Assembly: GCF_004137085.1 (NCBI RefSeq) | Contig: NZ_QYBC01000003.1 | Span: 186,001-250,000 of the forward strand | Direction of reading: 5' to 3' | Source of the DNA: Lichenibacterium ramalinae | Lineage (GTDB): Bacteria > Pseudomonadota > Alphaproteobacteria > Rhizobiales > Beijerinckiaceae | Length of the DNA: 64,000 nucleotides | Shown here: one piece after another, positions 33,065-41,879 of the stretch | Numbering within the stretch: position 1 is the stretch's first letter | How the letters are laid out: the number at the start of each line of letters is the position of its first letter | Position numbers and translations under genes: made by a program | Notes under the pieces: generated by a model | What the model was told of the DNA's origin: nothing | Database searches by the model: none | The model's input: only the letters and a program-made list of their open reading frames with translations

Positions 33065-34078
33065 TCAAAGGAAAACTGGTTCGGCGACCTGCATGAGACA
33101 GTCGCCCGCCACGGCGTGGCTGTGGAGCCGGTGGGAGATCACGATCCCGCCTTCCTCGAAGCGTAGCGGCTCCTCGGGCGTGTCCAGGCGTTCGAGATCG
33201 TGGTACCAGCCGGCCAAGTCGCCGGCCGCCACGCGGGCGCCGAGGTCCACGGCAGGCTCGAACCAACCGCCCCGGAACGCATAGACGGCCTGACTGTGGC
33301 GCGCCAGCGACAGGATTTGCATCGGCGGGGTGGGCGGTTGAGGGCTGTCGACCAGGATCGGGCGCGCGATGGCCCCGAGACGCAGGAGGAGTGCGTCGAT
33401 CGCCCGGCCCGTCGCCCTCATCGTCGCTGGCGTGGTCGTGCCGCCGCCACCGAACTCGCCGCTGATGCCGACGATGCCGGCGCGCCGGGCCGCCCCCATG
33501 GTGGTCGGGGCATCGCGCCCGTTCTCGGCCACGAAGCCGAACGGCAGGCCGAGGCTCCCCATAAGGTCGAGGGCCCGGCCTTGCCGCGCCGCGTCGTCCT
33601 GGCTCTCGATCAGGGCGCAGGGAAGGTGAGCCATCGAGGTCCCGCCGGAATGGAGGTCGAAGACCACGTCGTGCCGCGGGAAGAGGTCGTGCTCCAGAGC
33701 ATGGGCGATGCGGCTCGTGGCCGAGCCCCGGGGATCGCCGGGAAAGGCGCGGTTGAGATTGCCGCCGTCGATGGGCGAGCACCGCTTGCCGGCCCGTACC
33801 GCCGGCGCATTGGCGAGGGGCAGGATCGTCACGGTGCCGCGCAGCAGGGCCGGATCGAGCCGCCGGATCAGCCGCGTCAAGCAGAACTCGCCCTCGTATT
33901 CGTCGCCGTGGTTGCCGGCCATGAGCAGGATGCGGGGCCCCTCGCCGTTGCGCATCACGCAGACCGGCACCTGCACGTGGAAGTAGGGCGACCGGTCGAC
34001 CGAGAGCGGCACGCTCAAGACCCCCGACTGTCTCCCGTCGGCCTCGAAATCAAGCGTGTGACGGATACCGGAATGCAT
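33065..34078 (-). CDS. Succinylglutamate desuccinylase/aspartoacylase family zinc hydrolase
   Basis: 337 residues. Zinc ligands H57 and E60 (GNHGDEYEGE) and H143 (FDLHSGGTS) are present, with the conserved GGNLNRAFPG loop. This resembles DoeB, which deacetylates N-acetyl-L-2,4-diaminobutyrate in ectoine breakdown, but no other ectoine-degradation gene is in the window, so the acyl substrate is open. AGGAGG before the ATG at 34076-34078 is a strong ribosome site. The gene diverges from the amidohydrolase gene across a 110-bp gap. Confidence 0.82.
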   Translation of the reverse strand: MHSGIRHTLDFEADGRQSGVLSVPLSVDRSPYFHVQVPVCVMRNGEGPRILLMAGNHGDEYEGEFCLTRLIRRLDPALLRGTVTILPLANAPAVRAGKRCSPIDGGNLNRAFPGDPRGSATSRIAHALEHDLFPRHDVVFDLHSGGTSMAHLPCALIESQDDAARQGRALDLMGSLGLPFGFVAENGRDAPTTMGAARRAGIVGISGEFGGGGTTTPATMRATGRAIDALLLRLGAIARPILVDSPQPPTPPMQILSLARHSQAVYAFRGGWFEPAVDLGARVAAGDLAGWYHDLERLDTPEEPLRFEEGGIVISHRLHSHAVAGDCLMQVAEPVFL

Positions 34079-34188
34079 GGTGATCCTCCTCGTGAGGGCG
34101 TCGCCGCGGGCGGACGGCGGCAGCCGGGTTGGACGATGCCGGGCGGATCGTGGCAGGGTTCCGGCATCGGAATGTCGTCGGTGAGCCC

Positions 34189-35133
34189 ATGTCCCACCCC
34201 TATGCCGGCCCCATCGTCGACGCCCACCACCACCTTTGGGACCTTCGGCTCGGCTGTCATCCCTGGCTCGCCCCGCAAGCCGGCGCGCGCGGCGGGCTCG
34301 GCGATCTCGCGCCGCTGCAGCGAGACTACCTGCCCGTGGACTACGCCCGAGATGCGGACCGGCACGGGATCGTGGCCACGGTCCATGTCGAGGCCGGGTG
34401 GCTCGCCTCCGATCCTTTCGGCGAGATCCTCTGGCTCGACGGCCTCGATAAGTCCGGCGGCATCGCGGCACGCTACGTCGCCCGCGTGGCGCTCGCCGAC
34501 GAGACGGCGCCGGAGCTCATCGCCCGGCTCGCCGCCCACCCGCGCGTCGTCGGGATCCGCGACATCCTGAGCTGGGACGAGGACCCGGGGCGACGCTTCG
34601 CGGCGCGAGGAGACCTGATGGGGGACCCCAGATGGCGGGCGAACCTCGGGCGCCTCGCCGCCCACGGCTTGGCCTTCGACCTCATGGTCTTCGCCCCACA
34701 GCTGCCCGAGGCGGCCCGGCTCGCAGCCGACTTTCCGGATCAGATCTTCGTTCTGAACCATTGCGGCAGCCCGATCGACCGCACCCGGGCTGGTCTGGGG
34801 GCTTGGCGCGACGGGCTGGCGGCCCTCGGCCGACTGCCCAACCTGCGGATCAAGCTGTCGGACCTCGTGGCCTACGATCACGAGTGGACCATCGACAGCT
34901 TGGCGGAGGTGACCCTCACCTGTCTCGACTGCTTCGGGCCGGCCCGCGCCATGCTGGGCAGCGACTTTCCCGTGGCGGGGCTCCACGCCACCTTCGACGA
35001 GGTCTGGGACGCCTTCCGCACGATCACCGCCGACCTGTCGGCTGAGGAGCAGCACGCGCTCTTCTGTGGAACGGCGGCGCGGACCTACGGGCTGCATGGT
35101 ATCGGCTCACCGGCGCGGCACCTCGCGCCCTGA
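34189..35133 (+). CDS. Amidohydrolase, fuconolactonase-like (COG3618)
   Basis: 314 residues of the amidohydrolase-2 type. The N terminus IVDAHHHLWDLRLGCHPWL (H13-H15) is the metal motif of the L-fuconolactonase/PDC-lactonase group; LNHCGSP and AMLGSDFPVAG carry the later His and catalytic Asp. Such enzymes hydrolyse sugar lactones or similar rings. The ATG at 34189 fits the family N terminus; an ATG 20 codons upstream is possible. The final 27 bases overlap the end of the convergent permease gene. Its neighbours, a sugar importer and IclR regulator, make a sugar lactone substrate plausible. Confidence 0.82.
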   Translation: MSHPYAGPIVDAHHHLWDLRLGCHPWLAPQAGARGGLGDLAPLQRDYLPVDYARDADRHGIVATVHVEAGWLASDPFGEILWLDGLDKSGGIAARYVARVALADETAPELIARLAAHPRVVGIRDILSWDEDPGRRFAARGDLMGDPRWRANLGRLAAHGLAFDLMVFAPQLPEAARLAADFPDQIFVLNHCGSPIDRTRAGLGAWRDGLAALGRLPNLRIKLSDLVAYDHEWTIDSLAEVTLTCLDCFGPARAMLGSDFPVAGLHATFDEVWDAFRTITADLSAEEQHALFCGTAARTYGLHGIGSPARHLAP

Positions 35134-36096
35134 CACGAGCAGCAACACAAGGATGAGGCTGCCGAACAGGATGCTGCGCCAACCCGGCGAGGCGTTGACC
35201 ACCGTGATGAGGCCCGAGATGGTGACGAGCAGAACGGCGCCCGGAACGGTCCCGGCATAGCCGCCAAGGCCACCCAGGATGGACGTGCCCCCGAGCACGA
35301 CCGCGGCGATCGAGGTGAGCACGTAGGGGTCGCCGATACCGACGTAGCCCTGGCCGTTCATGCCGAGCGCCAGGATTCCGGCGAGGCCGGCCGCCAGCCC
35401 GCTGGCCGCGTAGAGCGCCACGCTCGTAGCCGGCACGTTCACCCCCGACAGGGCCGTGGCGAGGGGATTGGCGCCGAGCGCATACACGCGGGCTCCGAAC
35501 CGGCTCCAGCGCAGAACCGCGACGGTCGCCAGCGCCACGACGGCCCAGAGCACCACGCCGGCCGGCACCCCCAATGGACGCGCATTGCCGAGCAGGTACA
35601 CGGCCGGATTGTGCACCGTCACGGCGCTACCACCGGCGAGCAGGATGAGGGCTCCCTGCAGGAAGGTCGCGGTGGCGAGCGTCATGATCATCGGGTGAAC
35701 CCGAAGGTAGACCACGCCGGCGCCGTTCACGGCGCCGATCAGCGACGCGAGGCCCAGAATGCCAAGGATGGCCACGATGCCGCTCGGATCCGCGCCGCTG
35801 GACAGCAGAGGCAGCCCGACCGCCGTCACGGTGAGGATGGCGCCGACCGACAGGTCGATGCCGCCACCGATCATCACCAGCGTCTGCCCCGCCCCGACGA
35901 TGCCGATGACGGCGGCGAGCTCCACGAGGTAGCGCAGGTGGCCCCAGCTGCCGAAACCGCGGCTCGTGGCGCTGGCCACGAGCCAGACCGCGGCGACGAT
36001 CAGCAGCGTCAGAAAAGGGCGGTTGCGCGACAGAACAGCGAGTCCCGCGGCGGGCCGGCCCGGAAGCATCGCCCGGTGTCGATCCCGAACCGTCAT
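35107..36096 (-). CDS. Sugar ABC transporter permease (RbsC type), last gene
   Basis: 329-residue permease with about nine membrane spans. GGGIDLSVGAILTVTA holds the DLS motif and AAVVLGGTSILGGLGGYAGTV the conserved GGTS loop. The start ATG overlaps the preceding permease stop as ATGA. The 3' end overlaps the convergent amidohydrolase by 27 bp, an unusually intimate arrangement that would let transcripts from both strands interfere. With the preceding permease it likely forms the heterodimeric channel of the second sugar importer. Confidence 0.88.
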   Translation of the reverse strand: MTVRDRHRAMLPGRPAAGLAVLSRNRPFLTLLIVAAVWLVASATSRGFGSWGHLRYLVELAAVIGIVGAGQTLVMIGGGIDLSVGAILTVTAVGLPLLSSGADPSGIVAILGILGLASLIGAVNGAGVVYLRVHPMIMTLATATFLQGALILLAGGSAVTVHNPAVYLLGNARPLGVPAGVVLWAVVALATVAVLRWSRFGARVYALGANPLATALSGVNVPATSVALYAASGLAAGLAGILALGMNGQGYVGIGDPYVLTSIAAVVLGGTSILGGLGGYAGTVPGAVLLVTISGLITVVNASPGWRSILFGSLILVLLLVSGREVPRR

Positions 36097-37082
36097 GTCG
36101 ACCTCCGCTTGCGGGGGCGTCGCAGGCGTTCCGCGACCTGCGGCAGCGCCACGGCACCCACGATGATGAGTCCCTGGGCGATGTATTGCGCCACGGGAGG
36201 CAGACCGAGGAAGAACATCACGTTGATCATCGCGGTGAGCAGCAGGCTGCCCATCACGGCGCCGCGCATCGTCCCCTGGCCGCCGAGGAACCCCACCCCG
36301 CCGAGCACCGCGGCAGCGATCGAGTTCAGCGTGAAGGCTTGGCCGATGACCGGATCGCCCGACCCCGTCTGGGCCGCCACGAACAGGCCAGCCAAAGCCG
36401 CCAGGGTGCCGCTGATCGCATAGGCGCAGATCAGCGCGGCTTCGACCGGCACGCCGGACCGATGGGCCCCGACCGGGTTCTCGCCGGCCGCGTAGAGGCT
36501 GAGGCCCAGCGGCGTCGCGGCGTAGAGCTTCCACAGCAGCATGACCACGACGAGCAATGCGAAAGCCGTCGGGGTGCTGCCCGCCAACAGGTCCGACAGC
36601 CAGGGCGGCACGCTCCCGCCGGGCCGCGGCAGGACAAGCAGGGCGGCGCCCCCGACGATGAACGAGCCCGCCAGGGTCACGATGATGGCGGGGAGGCGCA
36701 GGCGCACCGCGATGAAGCCTGTCGCGGCGCCGACGAGGAGTCCGGTCGCTACCACAGCGGCGATGCCACCCGCGACCCCGAGCGACCCCGCCATGACGCT
36801 GGCCGCCACCACGGCGCCGAGGCTCACGGTCGCGCCCATCGACAGGCTGATCCCGCCGGCCAGCATCAGCATGGCCTGCGCCATGCCGGTCAGCGCCAGC
36901 GGAAACCAAGTCTGGCTGAACTTGGCGAAGCCCGCCAGTGTGAGCAGCCCGGGAAAGAGCGCCGCGTAGAGCGCCAGGAAGCCCGCCACCACGACCGCGA
37001 GGCCGCGGATCCCTCGGTTCCGCCGGGCCTGGACCGACCAGTAGAGGCTCCGCCGGGGGCCTGCAGCCGAAGCCGAGGTCAT
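36093..37082 (-). CDS. Sugar ABC transporter permease (RbsC type), first of pair
   Basis: 329 residues, about nine hydrophobic segments. LAGGISLSMGATVSLGAV matches the DLS region with ISLS in place of IDLS, and IAAAVLGGVGFLGGQGTMRGAV is the coupling loop with GGVG. It overlaps both neighbours by ATGA, which shows tight co-translation with the ATPase and the next permease. The missing Asp of the DLS motif is a family variation seen in one partner of heterodimeric systems rather than evidence of decay. Confidence 0.86.
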   Translation of the reverse strand: MTSASAAGPRRSLYWSVQARRNRGIRGLAVVVAGFLALYAALFPGLLTLAGFAKFSQTWFPLALTGMAQAMLMLAGGISLSMGATVSLGAVVAASVMAGSLGVAGGIAAVVATGLLVGAATGFIAVRLRLPAIIVTLAGSFIVGGAALLVLPRPGGSVPPWLSDLLAGSTPTAFALLVVVMLLWKLYAATPLGLSLYAAGENPVGAHRSGVPVEAALICAYAISGTLAALAGLFVAAQTGSGDPVIGQAFTLNSIAAAVLGGVGFLGGQGTMRGAVMGSLLLTAMINVMFFLGLPPVAQYIAQGLIIVGAVALPQVAERLRRPRKRRST

Positions 37083-38578
37083 GCGGCCCTCCCGACGCCG
37101 TCGGCCGCCATGGCCAGCGCCACGATGCGCTCCTCCGAGATGTCGCGACGTTCCAGGATCGCGACGATGCGGCCGTCGCGCATCACGGCGACGCGGTCGC
37201 ATAGGTGGACCAATTCCGGCGTGTCGGAACTGGCGAGCAGGATGGCCCGCCCCTCGGCGGCGAAGCCGCGCAGCATGGCGTAGATCTCCCGCTTGGTCTC
37301 GATGTCGACGCCCCGGGTCGGGTCGTTCAGCAGCAGGATGCCGGGGTCGAGCGGCATCCAGCGGGCGAGCGCCACCTTCTGCTGATTGCCGCCCGACAGC
37401 GCCTGCACGGGTCGGTCGAGGTCGCCCTTGACGGACAGGCGGCCGGCCAGTGTGGCGGCGAGGCGGGCTTCCGCACCGCGCGCCCGTCGCCGCCAGCCGG
37501 CGCCCCGGGCGAGGCCGGGAAGCAGCAGGTTGTCGGCGATCGAATGGGTGAGGTGGACGCCCTCACGCTTGCGGTCGGCCGGAATGTAGGCGACGCCGCG
37601 CGCGTTCGCCCGCGTGACGCCGCCTGGCAGGCCCGGCCGGCCCGCGAAGACCGCGCTCGCGGCCGATGCCGGGATGGCGCCGTAGAGCCCGAGCAGCAGG
37701 TCTTCCTGCCCCTGGCCCACGAGCCCGCCGACGCCCAGGACCTCGCCAGGGTGGATGTCGAGGTCGACCTCCATGGTCCGCCCCGCCGAGAAACCTCGCA
37801 CCGAGACCGCCGGCTGCGCAGCCGGGCACGCGTCCCAGCGCGGGAACAGGTCTCCGGGATCGCGACCGACCATCAGCCGCACGAGCCCGGCCGCGTCGAC
37901 GCCCGCGAGGGGCCGATCCGCCGTGCAGGCCCCGTCCTTGAGGACCGTGACGTGGTCGCAGATCTCCGTGACTTCGGCCAGCCGGTGCGAGATATAGAGG
38001 ACGGCGGTGCCGGCGCGCTTGAGCGCAGTCACGAGACCGATCAGGGTTCGGGTCTCGTGCGCCGACAGCGAAGAGGTCGGCTCATCGAGGATCAGCACAC
38101 GCGGCTTGCGGAACAGCGCCTTGGCGATCTCGACGAGTTGCCGCCGCCCGAGCGACAGCTCGCCGACCGGCCGCGCGACATCTTCGTCGAGGCCGACGCT
38201 GCGGCACAGCTCGTCGGCGGACCGTGCCAGGGCCCGGTAGTCGACGAGGCCGAAGCGCAGGGGATAGGCGCCGAGGCCGATGTTTTCGGCGATCGACAGG
38301 TGCGTGGTCAGGCTGAGTTCCTGCTGCACCACCGCGATGCCGTGGCGGCGGGCCGCCGCGGGTGTCAGCGACACGGCACGCCCGTCGAGCTGCAGGCTGC
38401 CGGCATCGGGCGACAGCGCTCCCGACAGGATGTTGATCAGGGTGGACTTGCCGGCGCCGTTCTCGCCCAGGAGCGCGTGGACCCTGCCCGGCTCCAGCGC
38501 GATGGAGACACCCTTCAGCACGGGATTGCCGAAGAAACCCTTCCACACCTCGCGGGCTTCGAGAATGGGCGGTGCCAC
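37079..38578 (-). CDS. Sugar ABC transporter ATP-binding protein (RbsA type)
   Basis: 499 residues, two ATPase halves. First half: Walker A GENGAGKST, signature LSLGRRQLVEIAK, Walker [13 protein letters not shown]. Second half: Walker A region GVGGLVGQGQED without lysine, signature [13 protein letters not shown] and Walker B ILLLNDPTRGVD, in which both acidic residues of the usual DE pair are changed (N-D). GTG at 38576-38578 with GGCGGCGG upstream is the best start; it lies 11 bases after the binding-protein stop. It energises the importer encoded by the flanking genes. Confidence 0.86.
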   Translation of the reverse strand: MAPPILEAREVWKGFFGNPVLKGVSIALEPGRVHALLGENGAGKSTLINILSGALSPDAGSLQLDGRAVSLTPAAARRHGIAVVQQELSLTTHLSIAENIGLGAYPLRFGLVDYRALARSADELCRSVGLDEDVARPVGELSLGRRQLVEIAKALFRKPRVLILDEPTSSLSAHETRTLIGLVTALKRAGTAVLYISHRLAEVTEICDHVTVLKDGACTADRPLAGVDAAGLVRLMVGRDPGDLFPRWDACPAAQPAVSVRGFSAGRTMEVDLDIHPGEVLGVGGLVGQGQEDLLLGLYGAIPASAASAVFAGRPGLPGGVTRANARGVAYIPADRKREGVHLTHSIADNLLLPGLARGAGWRRRARGAEARLAATLAGRLSVKGDLDRPVQALSGGNQQKVALARWMPLDPGILLLNDPTRGVDIETKREIYAMLRGFAAEGRAILLASSDTPELVHLCDRVAVMRDGRIVAILERRDISEERIVALAMAADGVGRAA

Positions 38579-38589
38579 GGCGCCGCCGC

Positions 38590-39630
38590 CTACTTCTGGG
38601 CCAACAGCTTGGCGAACATCGCCTGGTCGTAGCGCGAGTAGATGTAGCCGTCCGACGGGAAGTCCTTGGCGCGGTCGATGTAGCTCGCCAGGCTGGCGTC
38701 GTCGATGACCGGCAACGGCACCTTGACGAAGGCGGGGACGTCCTTGCCCTGCAGCGCCTGGACGGCCGTATAGGCGGCGAGCGCGCCGAGCCAGTTCGGC
38801 TGCATGGTGGCCCAGCCCTTCAGCCCCTTGTCCTTCCAAAGCTCCAGGAACTGCCGGTAGTTCTCCCCCGTCATGGGGACGAGCGCTCGTCCCTGCTTGT
38901 CCATCGCCAGCACGGCACCAGCCGAGAGAGACCCGCCGAGCGCCAGCACGCCATCGATGTCGGAATTGGCGAAGAGCAGGTTGGTCATCGCTTCCTGGGC
39001 TGGCGCGACGTTATACTCGGTGTTGGTTTCCGCCAGCACGGTCACGTCCGGGTGGGCCTTGAGCACGCTCTCGGCCCCTTTTCGCCTGTCGTCGCTGACC
39101 GAGATGCCAGCTGGGCCATTCATCACGATGATCTTGCCCTTGCCCCCGATCTGCTTGACCATCCAGTCCGCGGCTGCCTGGCCCCATTCGAGCTGGTCCG
39201 TGTCGATCTTGGCGGTGAGTTCGTCCGTGTCGACGAGACTGTCGAAGTTCAGCACCGCGATGCCCTTGCCGCAGGCGTCCGCGATGACGCGGTTGAGGGC
39301 CGTGGCCGATCCGGCGTCGATCAGGATGGCGTCGACTTTGGCGTCGATCATCGACTGGATCTGTTGGATCTGCGTGTTGGCGTTGCCCTGCGCGTCCGTG
39401 ATCATGAGTTTCGACACGAGTCCCTGAGATTTGAGCTGGTCCACTTCCTGGGTGATCGTGTCCGTCGTCTGCTTCATCCAGGTCGGCACCGAATAGATGT
39501 TGGCCCAACCGAGAGAAAATGGCGGTTTGTGCTCACCTTTGACGCATTTGCTGGCTGCTTGTGCGCAGTCGATGCTGGACATGAGAGCAGATACTGCGAC
39601 GACGGCTGAAACGACAGAAATCTTCGACAT
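38590..39630 (-). CDS. Periplasmic sugar-binding protein (LacI/RbsB type)
   Basis: 346 residues. A signal peptide ends around AQAASK (about residue 27). The mature part has the ribose-binding-protein fold: QIQQIQSMIDAKVDAILIDAGSATALNRVI, GIAVLNFDS, IIVMNGPAGISVSDDRRKGAE and DGVLALGGSLSAGAVLAM. GAGGGA before the ATG at 39628-39630 is a good ribosome site. It is the first gene of the importer operon and faces the IclR gene across 189 bp, so its promoter and the candidate operator lie there. Confidence 0.9.
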   Translation of the reverse strand: MSKISVVSAVVAVSALMSSIDCAQAASKCVKGEHKPPFSLGWANIYSVPTWMKQTTDTITQEVDQLKSQGLVSKLMITDAQGNANTQIQQIQSMIDAKVDAILIDAGSATALNRVIADACGKGIAVLNFDSLVDTDELTAKIDTDQLEWGQAAADWMVKQIGGKGKIIVMNGPAGISVSDDRRKGAESVLKAHPDVTVLAETNTEYNVAPAQEAMTNLLFANSDIDGVLALGGSLSAGAVLAMDKQGRALVPMTGENYRQFLELWKDKGLKGWATMQPNWLGALAAYTAVQALQGKDVPAFVKVPLPVIDDASLASYIDRAKDFPSDGYIYSRYDQAMFAKLLAQK

Positions 39631-39716
39631 GAACGTCCCTCGGTCTGCACGGAAGCTGAGCGAATATGGCGACCGGCGCCGCAGCTCGGGCGCCAGTTGG
39701 GTCAGATCTTGACGCC

Positions 39717-39754
39717 GTCCGAAATATCGGACACTCATTCTGTATATTAGACAG
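39717..39754. promoter_or_regulatory. Putative IclR operator region
   Basis: GTCCGA-AATA-TCGGAC (39717-39732) is a perfect 16-bp palindrome, and CTGT-N7-ACAG follows (39740-39754) within an AT-richer segment. Both lie between the divergent IclR and binding-protein genes, where an IclR repressor would act. Regulator assignment is inferred. Confidence 0.55.
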
Positions 39755-39819
39755 CTGGATGCTAGACGCGTCCTTGAGGGCTCGCAAGAGCTTTCGCGAC
39801 GAAAACAGAGGTTGCGAGA

Positions 39820-40644
39820 ATGCCGCGACGGACGGGACAGGATCGTGAGGTGGACGTCTCCCGTCCCAGCACATCGTCGTCCTCGATCGATCGCCAGCGC
39901 GGCATCGATCGGGCGATCGGGCTGCTCGAACTGCTGCTGGTGCGCCGGCAACCGATGAGCGCCGGCGAGATCGCGCGACACCTCGGCGCGCCGCGGTCCA
40001 CCGTCTACGAGATCGTGAAGCGGTTGACCGACGCCCGGATGTTGGAGCCGGTCGGTTCCGGCGGGCAGGTGTTCTTCGGCCGGACCATGCACCTCTTCGG
40101 CGCCGCCTACCTCGAGGGCGATGCCGGCCTGCGACGCGCCGGCGAGGCGCTCGACGCGCTGTCGGCGGAGACGGGTGCCACGGTGCAGTGCTGTGCCCTG
40201 CGCGGCAACAAGTACGTGGTGCTCGACAGCCGCGACGGGACGGGCATATTCCACATCACCAGCGACGTGGGCGTTGAGGTTCCTCTGCCCTGGACGGCCT
40301 CGGGGCGCGTGCTTCTGGGGCACCTGTCGGATGGGGAAATCCGCTCCTTCATCCCTCCCGAGGATTTCCGCCTCCCGGACGGGAGCGCCCTGCCGGTCCA
40401 GCGCTTCCTCGACGACGTCGCCCAGGCCCGCCGCGACGGCTTCTCCGAGACTACCGGACTCGCCAGCAGCTTCACGTGGTGCCAGGCCGTGCCGATCCTC
40501 GGACGGGAAGGGCGGGCGGACCTGACGCTGTGCATCGTCCTTCCCGTCGACAGCGACGCGATGCAGCGCAAGCGCTGTCTGTCGCTCCTGGTCGCGCATG
40601 CGCGTCGCCTGGGCCACGCGGGCGGGGACCGGCGGATCGCCTGA
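39820..40644 (+). CDS. IclR-family transcriptional regulator
   Basis: 274 residues. The N-terminal winged helix spans about residues 28-85 (GIDRAIGLLELLLVRRQPMSAGEIARHLGAPRSTVYEIVKRLTDARMLEPV) and the C-terminal GAF-like effector domain contains ALRGNKYVVLDS and LPWTASGRVLLGHLS, typical of IclR. It is divergent from the second sugar importer and convergent with the TIM-barrel gene, so it most likely controls the importer and itself. AGAGG sits nine bases before the ATG. The ligand is unknown. Confidence 0.9.
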   Translation: MPRRTGQDREVDVSRPSTSSSSIDRQRGIDRAIGLLELLLVRRQPMSAGEIARHLGAPRSTVYEIVKRLTDARMLEPVGSGGQVFFGRTMHLFGAAYLEGDAGLRRAGEALDALSAETGATVQCCALRGNKYVVLDSRDGTGIFHITSDVGVEVPLPWTASGRVLLGHLSDGEIRSFIPPEDFRLPDGSALPVQRFLDDVAQARRDGFSETTGLASSFTWCQAVPILGREGRADLTLCIVLPVDSDAMQRKRCLSLLVAHARRLGHAGGDRRIA

Positions 40645-40668
40645 CCCGCGCGGCATGGCCGGACGCCG

Positions 40669-41859
40669 TCACGACGCGAGGCCGCGGTCGAGCCCCTGCC
40701 GGATCCAGTCGAGCCTCGCCCGCGGGACGAGACCGTAATTGTAGTAGTTGATCCCGTCGCAGCCTGCCGCGATCGCGGCGGCGGTGCGGGCGGCGACGTC
40801 GGCGGCGCCCCGCATCTCGGGCACCACGAGCCTGAATCCGGTGCCGAGGAACTTGTCGGGCCCCACCGTGGCCCGCCCCGCGTGCAGCATCGCCGATACC
40901 CGTTCGGGGCTCATGTCGTAGGCACACAGGATCGCGCCATCGCAGACGGAGGTCACCGCCCCGAGGTCGCTGCCCCCGAGCCAGCCATCCTCGAGGTCGA
41001 TCGTCAGGATGTCGGTGGTGGGCGCGGCGCGCTCGCGGATCTCGGCGACGAGGCTCGTGACGGGCTCGAACCGCCACAAGAGGTACTCGTGGACCTCCGG
41101 CGCCGCCGCGAAGGCGGCCGGGCCCTGGCTCGCGAGCTCCGGCCATCTCGCCGCCGGCACGGGCCGCTCGAGCGCTTCCTCGACCCAGCGCCGCACGGTC
41201 GCCTTGGCGCGCGCGCCGTCGACCTTCGCCCGCGCGGCGCGTGCCAGGCAGGCGGGACAGAAGCAGAGCGACAGCAGCAGGTCGTCCTCGGGCAGCAGGC
41301 CGACCCCGTCCTTCTCGTGGTGGTGGCCATGGGCGTAACCCATGAAGCCGGCGCTCTCGAGCTCGATCGCGTCGAGCCGGTAGGTCGACGACAGGTCTTC
41401 GACGAGCGTCGCCGCGTAGGACCGCGCCGCCGGGTGCGACGGGCATAGGTTGAAGGTGCTGGGCTCGTCGAAGCAGTTGCGGGTCACGACATCGGGGTGC
41501 AGGGCGCCGAGCCGCGAATTGTGCAGGCACACGGTCCACCCCGACACGCGCAGGCCTCCCGCCTCGTCGCGCCGACGCACGAGATCGGCCAGGGCGTCCC
41601 CGCCCCCCGACACCACCGACGACACCTGCGGCTGAAGCGGCTGGTCCGCCCAACGCCGGGGCGTCGGCCGGAAGTAGATCGTCCCGTCCTCGGGGAAGTA
41701 GGTCTTCCGAACCGGGCTCCGCGCCTGCAGGAAACGGCCGGCGTGATAGGAGGTGGCGAGGCTCACGGTATCGGCACCGGCCTCCCGCAGGTCCGCCGTC
41801 ACGCGGTCCGCGGTGAGGTCCTGCACGTCCCAGGGGTAAGTCCACATCGCTACGCGCAT
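40669..41859 (-). CDS. Uncharacterised TIM-barrel, glycoside-hydrolase-like protein
   Basis: 396 residues. I do not recognise an exact family, but MRVAMWTYPWDV, a central DAIELESAGFMGYAHGHHHEKDG and LTIDLEDGWLGG alternate strands and helices as in barrel hydrolases, with acidic residues after predicted strands. A CFCPAC motif (CxxC) follows the histidine-rich loop. GGGAGGA seven bases before the ATG at 41857-41859 supports this start; an ATG eight codons upstream forms an ATGA overlap with the SDR stop. It is the last gene of the nine-gene operon. A hydrolase or isomerase acting on the imported compound is the inference. Confidence 0.6.
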   Translation of the reverse strand: MRVAMWTYPWDVQDLTADRVTADLREAGADTVSLATSYHAGRFLQARSPVRKTYFPEDGTIYFRPTPRRWADQPLQPQVSSVVSGGGDALADLVRRRDEAGGLRVSGWTVCLHNSRLGALHPDVVTRNCFDEPSTFNLCPSHPAARSYAATLVEDLSSTYRLDAIELESAGFMGYAHGHHHEKDGVGLLPEDDLLLSLCFCPACLARAARAKVDGARAKATVRRWVEEALERPVPAARWPELASQGPAAFAAAPEVHEYLLWRFEPVTSLVAEIRERAAPTTDILTIDLEDGWLGGSDLGAVTSVCDGAILCAYDMSPERVSAMLHAGRATVGPDKFLGTGFRLVVPEMRGAADVAARTAAAIAAGCDGINYYNYGLVPRARLDWIRQGLDRGLAS

Positions 41860-41879
41860 GCCCGTCCTCCCGTGCCCGC

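Noticed and set aside
33065-34078. Ectoine-degradation doeB
   Set aside because: The zinc hydrolase resembles DoeB, but doeA, doeC, doeD and ectoine transport genes are absent nearby, so only the family name is used.
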